Shown here: piece after piece, positions 23,434 to 29,562 of the stretch | Layout: each line of letters begins with the position of its first letter | Numbering within the stretch: the first letter of the stretch is position 1 | NCBI GenBank assembly: GCA_002418825.1 | Contig: DIEW01000031.1 | Coordinates: 342 to 29,903, forward strand | Origin: Syntrophaceae bacterium UBA5764 | GTDB taxonomy: Bacteria; Desulfobacterota; Syntrophia; Syntrophales; Smithellaceae | Reading direction: 5' to 3' | DNA length: 29,562 nt | The notes under the pieces: model-generated | The model's database searches: none | What the model was told of the DNA's origin: nothing | The model's input: the letters and a program-made list of their open reading frames with translations, nothing else | Translations under genes and position numbers: made by a program

Positions 23434-24189
23434 TTATTTCACAAATGGTCGGATGGCGTTTGTGTATTTGCAATAATCGCAATCATCGCCCGACTCCGGC
23501 ACAATATCGGTGTTGAGGCAACCAATAGCGTCGTTTACAGTTTTGTACACCCAGGAATCATCGCCCCTATAGGGAATTATTTTAATATCAAACTCCAACC
23601 GGCCACCGAACAACATCCTGCTTGCGTCGGCGTTGCAGTAAACAAAATAGCCTATGGGAGACACGGCAAAGCCGTTTTGACGAAAAAGCCATTGATAAAT
23701 TTCCATCTGGCGTTTATAGCCGATTTGCCATTCGGCATCCAGGTTCACCTCTTCGGTTTTGGAAGTGGCTTTATAATCCACAATTATGTATTCACCGGCC
23801 GGGTTGACCCAGACATCATCAACGCCGCCGGTGATGATAACATTGGTGTCGGGCACTTGCCAGGTGATGCCATTACGCATGGAGTCGCGCCATTCGTCGA
23901 TTTTGGCGTGCGCCAGAGGAATCGCCTCAATTCCATGCTCCTTCATCAGCGGATGTGTTTGGCTTTTGGCCCGGTAGATATCGAATTCCTTTTTTAAAAG
24001 GATGTCTACAGCGGCATTCAGCGTGAAAGGATAACCCGGAGGTTGCGCGATGCCGAGCCTTCTGTCCAGATAAAAACAGCGCGGGCAGTTAATGAACAAA
24101 TCCAGCTTCGATCTGCTCAGGCGAAAAGGTTTCTGAGCTTTCGGGTCATAAAGATTTTTTGTCCGACCCGGGGTGTAATATTTCGACAT
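23434..24189 (-). CDS. PD-(D/E)XK nuclease superfamily protein (Cas4/RecB-like)
   Basis: The 251-residue protein has the layout of Cas4/RecB-family nucleases. An N-terminal INCPRCFYLDRR (33-44) gives Cys35 and Cys38. The core has TGGVDDVWV (120-128, Asp124) followed by YIIVDYKATS (134-143; Asp138 and Lys140 of the DxK motif), then KRQMEIYQWLF (159-169, conserved Gln161 and Tyr165). A C-terminal DDCDYCKY (235-242) gives Cys237 and Cys240. The 2+2 cysteines could bind an Fe-S cluster or zinc, whereas Cas4 usually has 1+3. ATG 24189 is certain: GGAGG is 6 nt upstream, whereas the earlier frame start 24207 overlaps that site. No CRISPR or cas gene is present. It heads a likely operon with the membrane-anchored protein and perhaps the gene at 21979. 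Confidence 0.85.
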   Translation of the reverse strand: MSKYYTPGRTKNLYDPKAQKPFRLSRSKLDLFINCPRCFYLDRRLGIAQPPGYPFTLNAAVDILLKKEFDIYRAKSQTHPLMKEHGIEAIPLAHAKIDEWRDSMRNGITWQVPDTNVIITGGVDDVWVNPAGEYIIVDYKATSKTEEVNLDAEWQIGYKRQMEIYQWLFRQNGFAVSPIGYFVYCNADASRMLFGGRLEFDIKIIPYRGDDSWVYKTVNDAIGCLNTDIVPESGDDCDYCKYTNAIRPFVK

Positions 24190-24278
24190 GATTATCCTCC
24201 GAGACATTCTCCAAAGTTGCCGGTGGCTTTGTCTGTTTTAATTATCCTGCGAATTTCCACTTACCACGGTTATTTCCT

Positions 24279-24509
24279 CTACGATGATTTTATGCTTTCT
24301 CCTGCGGCTGTCGCTTTGCTTTCTTCTTGCTTTGTTTCAACCTGATTTGTTTCCTCCTGTTGTGAAGAGTCTCTGGTGAGCGCCTTCAGTAATTCCGAGG
24401 ATTGTTTTAATATTCGTGCGGCTTCGCTTTCTACCTTTTTCATTTTCTTTTCCAGGGCATCGTCTCCCAGCTCGGCTTCTAAGATTTCATCATCAATTTC
24501 ATCGTTCAT
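24279..24509 (-). CDS. Small acidic coiled-coil protein
   Basis: The 76-residue protein has a strongly acidic start (DDEILEAELGDDALEK), a central helix (about 18-46) with heptad spacing, and a Gln/Glu/Ser/Thr-rich disordered tail. It matches no family I know. Reality is supported by an ideal AAGGAG with 8 nt spacing before ATG 24509 and by its placement in a same-strand series between the radical SAM and nuclease genes (89 nt to the latter's start). Confidence 0.6.
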   Translation of the reverse strand: MNDEIDDEILEAELGDDALEKKMKKVESEAARILKQSSELLKALTRDSSQQEETNQVETKQEESKATAAGESIKSS

Positions 24510-24699
24510 GATAAAACTCCTTCTTGTCTTGTGAAAAAAGCAACATGAATCAAAGCCCTAAACGCGTTCATTTTTTTGTTGATGTATTTTTATGTATTTA
24601 AAGGAATTTTGCAAGCAAAAGGAAAAGCTTTCGTACGGCCGTTATTTGTTCCGGTGCCTTCCATGATGGAAGAGAACGAAAGGGAGCCGCTTCTGTTGT

Positions 24700-25632
24700 T
24701 TACAACCCTCGCATAAACTCCGGCCGGAGCAGGCGGGGATCTTTGCGTGACAATATGGCGTTTAACTGGTTCAGCACCTTTTCTTTGTCTTTGGGCATCG
24801 TGCCGCGAATCGCGTAATAATTTGACGCGTGCATGGAGCTGAAAAAACAGTTGGTGAAAGTTGTATTTTCGACAATTCCTTTCAGCTCTTGCAGAGATTC
24901 GAACGGTGTAATCAGTTCAAACTCGCCTTTCTTCCATTCATTATAAAGTTCCGTCCCGGGGATTAATGTTAATGTCAGAGCTCCCGCGTAGTCCGGGTCC
25001 ATTTCCGTTAAAATTTTTGCCGTTTCCGCAACGTGCTCTTTGCTGCGACGGGTTCCGCCCAGCCCCAGGATAACCGTTACGGAAAGCAGAATGCCGGATT
25101 CCTTTACTTTTTTTGCGGCTTCCACCATCTGGTCGTGAGTGGCGTTTTTCCGAATTATTTTGAGCGTTTCGTCATCACCGCTTTCCACGCCCACATAAAG
25201 GATTCCCATTTTTTGCTCTTTGAGCGCTTTTAATTCTTCGACCGAGCGCCGGAGAATATCCTGGGGTGTGGCATAGCTGGAGATGCGCTGGATACGCGGA
25301 AATTTTTGATTAAGGTACCACAAAGCTTCCCGCAGTTTGGGGTAGGGATAAATCAGGGCGTCGCCGTCCTGAAGGAAAACTTTTCTGCCGTCCCACTCCT
25401 GCAGAATCGCGTACACAATTTCGGGCTGTCCGGGCACCCACGCGCCTGTGTTGACATATAGAGACATGGCATCGATTTCCCTCTTTACATCCTCCAGGTC
25501 GCGGAGTCCGAGATTTGTCAGAGAAAACGCGCAAAAGGTGCACGAATTATTTGAACACCCCGACGTCAGGGGAAGATAATAACTGGCGTGTTCGCTGGGG
25601 GGCCTGATGATTTCCGGTCTGATAAACGGCAT
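24700..25632 (-). CDS. Radical SAM protein (COG1032-type)
   Basis: The 310-residue protein has the cluster motif GCSNNSCTFC (25-34; Cys26, Cys31, Cys34). The CX4CX2C spacing is found in one group of stand-alone radical SAM proteins in place of the canonical CX3CX2C. VFLQDGDAL (85-93), GVESGDD (148-154) and the GLGGTRRS loop (190-197) are the expected TIM-barrel elements binding SAM. No B12-binding or SPASM domain is attached. The substrate is unknown. AGGTG precedes ATG 25632 by about 7 nt, behind a good promoter at 25667-25694. The spacing of 190 bp to the next gene suggests a separate transcript. Confidence 0.88.
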   Translation of the reverse strand: MPFIRPEIIRPPSEHASYYLPLTSGCSNNSCTFCAFSLTNLGLRDLEDVKREIDAMSLYVNTGAWVPGQPEIVYAILQEWDGRKVFLQDGDALIYPYPKLREALWYLNQKFPRIQRISSYATPQDILRRSVEELKALKEQKMGILYVGVESGDDETLKIIRKNATHDQMVEAAKKVKESGILLSVTVILGLGGTRRSKEHVAETAKILTEMDPDYAGALTLTLIPGTELYNEWKKGEFELITPFESLQELKGIVENTTFTNCFFSSMHASNYYAIRGTMPKDKEKVLNQLNAILSRKDPRLLRPEFMRGL

Positions 25633-25666
25633 AGTTTCACCTTTTATGTAAGTAATTTTCTAATAA

Positions 25667-25694
25667 GGTATAAGCGTAAGTCACACTTTGTCAA
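25667..25694 (-). promoter_or_regulatory. Sigma-70 promoter of the radical SAM gene
   Basis: On the minus strand a perfect TTGACA (25694-25689), a 16-nt spacer and TATACC (25672-25667). Transcription would begin near 25660, about 28 nt before the start codon at 25632. Confidence 0.65.
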
Positions 25695-25737
25695 GAGGAT
25701 GTCTTGCCCGGGGGCAAATTGTAAGCACGCTGGTAAA

Positions 25738-26988
25738 TTAAACGGTACCAATTTTATCTTTGGACATATTTTTGTCCCGGCAAGGTCCTTTTTCTTTTTT
25801 TGATAGGGGCGTCACCAATTCATCAACTTTTTTGAAGATTATGCTGCCGAAGGTCATCATCAGAATGGTTATGAAAATTACCTGTGTTACGATTCCCACG
25901 TTCATAAACGGCAAAAGTAATCCGGCGGGAATGCTCAAAAACAGTAAAATGGTGATTAATCCGCGCGGCGCGAAGTAGAAAAGGGGGTTCAGCGGCAGGC
26001 GCAGCACGGTTTTAAAATACAGAGCGCGCAGAAGGAAAATTATCGCGCAGATGCCGACGGCAAATTTCAGGTTGCTTAAGCTTATCAGGTCGTAAAAACT
26101 GGTGAAGAAGCCGAAGAGGAGAAAGAAAAAGGAGCGGACGATAAAGTTCAGTTCCGCGGTAATGTTTTTGAAGGAATTCAAATCTTCATTAAATTCCTCA
26201 AAACAGATTATTTTTTCCGAGAATTTATTTTTGAAAAGCAGGTTGTTGTTCATGACCAGGCCGAAAATCAGGACGACAAACAGCGAAGGCAAATGTATGA
26301 GGTTGGCCAAAGCGTAAACCAGAACGATGGCGGTCATGATGATGACGTATTTTACGTGATGGTTTATTTTGTGCAGCATATAGGCCAGAAAGGCGCTGAA
26401 TATGATTGAAGCAAGCAGCGTAAGTATGAGTTCGGCAAAAAAACTGAATATCCCCGCAGCCAAGGAGCCGTTGAATAATAAAATAAAATTAAAGGCCAGA
26501 ATACCGAGTATGTCCGAAAGCGAGCTTTCGTAAGTGACGAATTCGCGGTCGGTTCGGGATAATCCCATCGCGGAAGGAATGGCAATCGCGCTGCTGATGA
26601 CGGCGATGGGAATGATATTTATAATGCATGTTTTTATATCGTAATCGAAACAAGAGACGGCGACAAAGGCCAACAAGCCCACAAAAACCAGGAAAAGCAA
26701 AACCGCCGAAGATGAAGCGCCCATGATAATCAAGCGTTTTTCCCTGCTGAGCGTCAAATCCAGACTGGCTTCCAGCACAATCAGTATCAGGCCGAGCGTT
26801 CCCATGACGGGAAGTATTCTGTCCATATATGGAATGTGCAGCTCAAAATATCCGGCAACGTAATTAAGCGCCATTCCGATGAGGATAAGTATCAATGCGC
26901 TGGGAATCTTTGTGTGCTTGGATGTGATGTCGAAAAAATAAGCAAAGAGGATAACGAGACAGAAGCCAATGAGGATATAATATGTCAT
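25738..26988 (-). CDS. Cation/proton antiporter (CPA family, Na+/H+ exchanger domain)
   Basis: The 416-residue integral membrane protein has about 11-12 hydrophobic helices across its length and a short polar, Lys-rich C-terminal tail, without TrkA-N or CBS domains. IPSALILILIGMALNYV (early helix pair) and SSLSDILGILAFN, containing the Asp expected in the antiporter ion-binding region, match the Na_H_Exchanger fold. SSAIAIPSAMG resembles the unwound helix of these carriers. It would exchange Na+ or K+ for H+ across the inner membrane. The start is placed at ATG 26988 because the first helix follows directly; the frame extends to a GTG at 27027, which would add 13 polar residues. It is divergent from the PCC-MFS operon. 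Confidence 0.87.
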   Translation of the reverse strand: MTYYILIGFCLVILFAYFFDITSKHTKIPSALILILIGMALNYVAGYFELHIPYMDRILPVMGTLGLILIVLEASLDLTLSREKRLIIMGASSSAVLLFLVFVGLLAFVAVSCFDYDIKTCIINIIPIAVISSAIAIPSAMGLSRTDREFVTYESSLSDILGILAFNFILLFNGSLAAGIFSFFAELILTLLASIIFSAFLAYMLHKINHHVKYVIIMTAIVLVYALANLIHLPSLFVVLIFGLVMNNNLLFKNKFSEKIICFEEFNEDLNSFKNITAELNFIVRSFFFLLFGFFTSFYDLISLSNLKFAVGICAIIFLLRALYFKTVLRLPLNPLFYFAPRGLITILLFLSIPAGLLLPFMNVGIVTQVIFITILMMTFGSIIFKKVDELVTPLSKKEKGPCRDKNMSKDKIGTV

Positions 26989-27106
26989 TTTTAAATGCTT
27001 TCTTGTTGTTGGAGGGTATTCTATCACTAAAGTACGGCGGGATGAAGTATTAAATGTGAAAATGTTGCGGGCAAGGGATGTTTACATCAACTTGCCACAC
27101 ATGGAA

Positions 27107-27135
27107 TTGACACCGTGCTCTTTTCATATTAGGAT
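27107..27135 (+). promoter_or_regulatory. Sigma-70 promoter of the PCC-MFS operon
   Basis: Perfect TTGACA (27107-27112), a 17-nt spacer and TAGGAT (27130-27135, 4 of 6). Predicted start near 27142, about 20 nt before ATG 27162, so the leader contains little beyond the ribosome site. Confidence 0.6.
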
Positions 27136-27161
27136 GATGCGACAAAAAAGGCGGGAGTAAA

Positions 27162-27593
27162 ATGACGGAATTTAAGTTGGTAACCCCCAGAGAAGTTATA
27201 ATGGGAAAGCTCAGTTATAACGGCGACCTTCTGGAAGAGCTGACCAAGGTAGCCGTCAGCCACGGCGTTGTGCTCGGACGAATCGAAGCGATAGGCGCGG
27301 TGCAGAAAGCGCGCATCGGTTTCTACAATCAGGAAACGCGCGAATACCGGTTTCTTGTGTTCGACCAGGCCCTGGAGATAGTCAAATTAGCCGGGAACAT
27401 ATCTCTGAAAGACGGTAAACCGTTCGTCCACGCGCATATAACGCTGGCCGATGAGTCAGGAAAATCCTATGGCGGACATCTTGCGGAAGGAACCATCGTG
27501 TTCGCGTGCGAGTTTATTCTGGAGGTCTTTGACGGCCCGGCATTTAACCGTTGCCCGGATAAAGAAACCGGACTGACACTGTGGTCGATATAA
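27162..27593 (+). CDS. PCC/DUF296-domain protein
   Basis: The 143-residue single-domain protein is of the plants-and-prokaryotes-conserved (PCC, DUF296) family. GVVLGRIEAIGAVQKARIGF (35-54), PFVHAHITLAD (87-97; His90, His92), GGHLAEGTIVFACEFIL (104-120; His106) and a final EVFDG strand define it. The three histidines could bind a metal, and members form trimers. In prokaryotes the domain stands alone without an AT-hook, as here, and its activity is not established. GGGAG precedes the ATG. The stop overlaps the MFS-transporter start by 13 nt, so translation is probably coupled, linking this protein to transport or use of the same solute. Confidence 0.87.
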   Translation: MTEFKLVTPREVIMGKLSYNGDLLEELTKVAVSHGVVLGRIEAIGAVQKARIGFYNQETREYRFLVFDQALEIVKLAGNISLKDGKPFVHAHITLADESGKSYGGHLAEGTIVFACEFILEVFDGPAFNRCPDKETGLTLWSI

Positions 27594-28885
27594 AAGAGAA
27601 CAGGCGTGATTCAGAATTGAGAGCATTTGCATCCGGACAACAACATGATAAATTCCACGGCTGGCTGACTCTTGTTGGCGTGATGCTTGCCTACGGCGGC
27701 ATCTGCGGCAGCGTAACATACGCCTATGGCGTTTTTCTGCCTTCAATGAGCGAGACTTTCGGCTGGAGTCGCTCGTCTCTTTCCGGCCCCTATACTCTTT
27801 TTGTTGTTATCGGAGGCATACTGAGCCCGCTCGCGGGTTTCACCATCGCCAGATTCGGCGCGCGTAAAAATATTATCTTCTGCAATATTTTCGCGGCACT
27901 GGGTCTTTTGGGCATGTCCCGGGTGGACGAACTGTGGCATGTTTACCTTTTTTTCGGTTTCATGGGCGGCTTGGGTATTGCTTTTGCCGAATACTTGCCT
28001 CTCACCACCATTATTAATAACTGGTTTGTCCGCCGGCGTTCATTTGCCATGGGACTGCTTTTTACTTCCGGCGGCATCGCCGGATTTGTTTTTCCCCCGC
28101 TTATCGGCTGGCTCATTTCCTGTGTCGGCTGGCGCGTAAGTTGGATTCTTCTTGCCTTCGTGCACGTGCTTTTGGCGGTCATTCTGGCCGGTGCGTTCAT
28201 CAGAAACACGCCGGAAGAACTGGGACAGATTCCGGATGGGTCCGCGGAAAACATCTGGCTGGACAGGCTTACTTTTTTGTCGACGAAACAGGTTTATTCG
28301 ACGCCGGTGGACTGGACGTTGGGGGAAGCCCTGCGCGCGCCGGCTTTGTGGATGCTGATTGTTTTGTTTTCCGTGATTCTTTTTGTGTTGATGCTGCTCA
28401 CAACGCATCAGGTGGCCTACCTTCAGGATTTGAATTATTCACCGATAACCGCCGCTTCCGCTCTGGGGCTGATGCTCGGGGTGAGTATTATCGGCAGGAT
28501 TGTCTGCGGCATTTTGGGAATGAGATTTGAGGGGCGTTACCTGGTGGCTATTTTCTTTGCGTGCATGTGCCTCGGTGTGCTTTCACTGATGAATGCTCGG
28601 GGAATCGTATTTGTTTATCTTTATTCCATCTTGACCGGTATCGGCTTCGGGGGGATTATTGTGCTTTTACCGAACATGATCGGCGCCTATTTTGGCCGTA
28701 CGCATTATCCTCGGATTTCCGGCTGGACAATACCAGTGGTGACGCTCGCTGGCGCGGTAAGTCCTGTTATGGCCGGATTTTTCTATGATGCCACGGGAAC
28801 GTATCTGATGCCTTTCGGTATTTCCGCCGCGCTGCTTTTTGTCTGCGTTTTTGCGGCGCTGCGGCTACGCCCGCCGGTGAAATGA
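27581..28885 (+). CDS. Major facilitator superfamily transporter (OFA/MCT-like)
   Basis: The 434-residue inner-membrane carrier has 12 predicted helices in two halves separated by a cytoplasmic loop (about 205-245). The first helix carries AYGGICGSVTYAYGVFLPSM, and FARxGARKN-type loop residues follow helix 2 (RFGARKNI). This resembles oxalate/formate-antiporter and monocarboxylate-type MFS proteins, so an organic acid is a reasonable substrate guess. The start is GTG 27581 inside the end of the PCC gene (13-nt overlap). No ATG occurs before the first helix, which supports this choice. It is the last gene of the operon. Confidence 0.88.
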   Translation: MVDIKENRRDSELRAFASGQQHDKFHGWLTLVGVMLAYGGICGSVTYAYGVFLPSMSETFGWSRSSLSGPYTLFVVIGGILSPLAGFTIARFGARKNIIFCNIFAALGLLGMSRVDELWHVYLFFGFMGGLGIAFAEYLPLTTIINNWFVRRRSFAMGLLFTSGGIAGFVFPPLIGWLISCVGWRVSWILLAFVHVLLAVILAGAFIRNTPEELGQIPDGSAENIWLDRLTFLSTKQVYSTPVDWTLGEALRAPALWMLIVLFSVILFVLMLLTTHQVAYLQDLNYSPITAASALGLMLGVSIIGRIVCGILGMRFEGRYLVAIFFACMCLGVLSLMNARGIVFVYLYSILTGIGFGGIIVLLPNMIGAYFGRTHYPRISGWTIPVVTLAGAVSPVMAGFFYDATGTYLMPFGISAALLFVCVFAALRLRPPVK

Positions 28886-28934
28886 AAGCCGAATAAATGG
28901 TTCCGTTGTGAACGTCCGTTTCTCGCAGGATAAT

Positions 28935-29392
28935 TCAAAAGCCCCCGGGTCCGGGACCGAAGCCTGTACCTATGCCGTTATTTCCTTTTATCTTTTCCGG
29001 TTCGATAATCTGAACTTTATATCGGCATTTTTCGTCTTTTAAATTTTCCCAAATATTCATTCTGTAATCTATGGGGACGGCTACATAGCCGAAAATCTGG
29101 TCGCCTGCCTTAATGACGTAATTGTTGAAGTATTTATAGGTCTGCTTCTCCACCATGTCTAGTTCTTCAAGGTTTTTTATGTTTTCTTCGCGCGGGTAAT
29201 CCGTGCAGATTTTTGCGTCTCCCAAGATAAAAACTAATCCGGCAAGAGTCTTGTCAGGAGTGCCTTCAGGATTATACAACTTGGTGATGCGTGTGAATGG
29301 TATATCCGGAATATCAGCTACTTCGTGCCTCTTGATGATGGTGTCTTAGCTGAAAGGAATCACGAAGATCAGGGGAAATAGCTTTTTTTCAT
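28935..29392 (-). pseudogene. Lipoprotein-like gene with damaged 5' end (unknown family)
   Basis: From 29345 down to 28935 one frame encodes a convincing protein tail: KRHEVADIPDIPFTRITKLY, then TLAGLVFILGDAKICTDYP and IFGYVAVPIDYRMNIW, ending in a Gly/Pro-rich GFGPGPGGF. No ATG begins it; the only start is a TTG at 29279, which would give 114 residues and cut into the conserved-looking part. Just upstream is an in-frame TAA (29348-29346), and before that a signal-peptide-like stretch EKKLFPLIFVIPFS. That stretch would be read from ATG 29392 only if the A7 run (29389-29383) had one more A. The gene therefore looks broken by a frameshift and a stop. Alternatives are a sequencing or assembly error, or translation from the TTG. 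I do not recognise the family. Confidence 0.5.
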
Positions 29393-29562
29393 TATGCTAT
29401 TCATACTGATGAATTCATTTTTTATTAATTTTTTTATCAAGCTAGCTGTTTGTTTTAAATTTTTTACCAAAATTTCTTGGTCTTTCATGTTCCAATAATG
29501 GCCATGTTTTTTTTTAATTGAAAGAGTACCGTAAGCTCGTAAGCTTCCCCTAAAATAGGACA
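29393..29562. other. Very AT-rich right end
   Basis: Bases 29401-29520 are about 23% GC, far below the rest of the window. They contain long T runs and a tandem 8-mer CGTAAGCT-CGTAAGCT at 29530-29545. A 39-codon minus-strand frame (29488-29369) is present but has a poor ribosome site and is not called. The stretch may be a promoter region, the edge of an acquired segment or the start of a low-GC neighbour. Confidence 0.4.

Noticed and set aside
24658..24672. Palindrome CTTCCATGATGGAAG downstream of the radical SAM gene
   Set aside because: Short and without a U-run; cannot be called a terminator or operator on this evidence.
29369..29488. 39-codon minus-strand frame at the AT-rich right end
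   Set aside because: Weak ribosome site, very low GC, and it overlaps the presumed 5' end of the broken lipoprotein gene in another frame.
1..29562. Search by eye for tRNA, rRNA, CRISPR arrays, insertion sequences and phage genes
   Set aside because: No cloverleaf with a GGTTCGAAT-type arm, no spaced repeats, no transposase or integrase motifs were seen; a covariance-model scan could still find a divergent RNA.

Overview
The window reads as chromosomal DNA of an anaerobic deltaproteobacterium, most likely from the Syntrophus/Smithella part of Desulfobacterota. This is an inference from gene content: a eukaryote-type NADP isocitrate dehydrogenase beside aconitase, a stand-alone acyl-CoA carboxyltransferase, a thiolase, a FabK/nitronate monooxygenase-type flavoprotein, a TIGR04076 protein and DUF2780. 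Most of the window is of intermediate GC. I see no rRNA, tRNA, CRISPR array, insertion sequence or phage gene.

Layout. 1-2030: an acn-icd operon on the minus strand, cut by the left edge. 2190-4938: cell-envelope genes, with a secreted LysM-NlpC/P60 hydrolase divergent from the glycosyltransferase mtgA, which is followed by a lipoprotein alpha/beta hydrolase and a bidirectional terminator. 5016-11556: acyl-CoA and redox metabolism, with a thiolase (-), a secreted Cache-domain protein (+), an SDR-nitroreductase operon (-), and a three-gene operon (+) of FabK-like flavoprotein, acyl-CoA carboxyltransferase and TIGR04076 protein. 11637-17840: single genes and small operons: a BON-like protein, a membrane-embedded M28 peptidase, an alpha/beta hydrolase overlapping a phosphotransferase gene, the decayed remnant of an AzgA-type purine permease, a DUF4126 membrane protein, a methylmalonyl-CoA epimerase-like VOC protein and a secreted DUF2780 protein. 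18029-20607: a two-gene secretory operon behind a good sigma-70 promoter; its second product is a large lipoprotein resembling VPS62. 20650-25632: six minus-strand genes: radical SAM, a small acidic coiled-coil protein, a Cas4-like PD-(D/E)XK nuclease, a membrane-anchored helical protein, a putative permuted NlpC/P60-like thiol hydrolase and a D-Ala-D-Ala-ligase-like ATP-grasp enzyme. 25738-28885: a cation/proton antiporter (-), then a PCC/DUF296 protein overlapping a major-facilitator transporter (+). 28935-29562: a lipoprotein-like gene with a damaged 5' end running into a very AT-rich stretch.

The observations I rate highest are these. (1) GC and codon use change abruptly inside the aconitase gene near base 550, suggesting a recombined 3' segment or an assembly chimera. 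(2) The secreted VPS62-like operon is uncharacterised. (3) The 22-24 kb cluster contains a Cas4-like nuclease without CRISPR and a candidate permuted thiol hydrolase. (4) Transmembrane hairpins interrupt the M28 catalytic domain. (5) An AzgA gene has lost nearly all of its middle. No single cluster is a clear, complete novel system. The 18.0-20.6 kb and 22.0-24.2 kb clusters are the best candidates.
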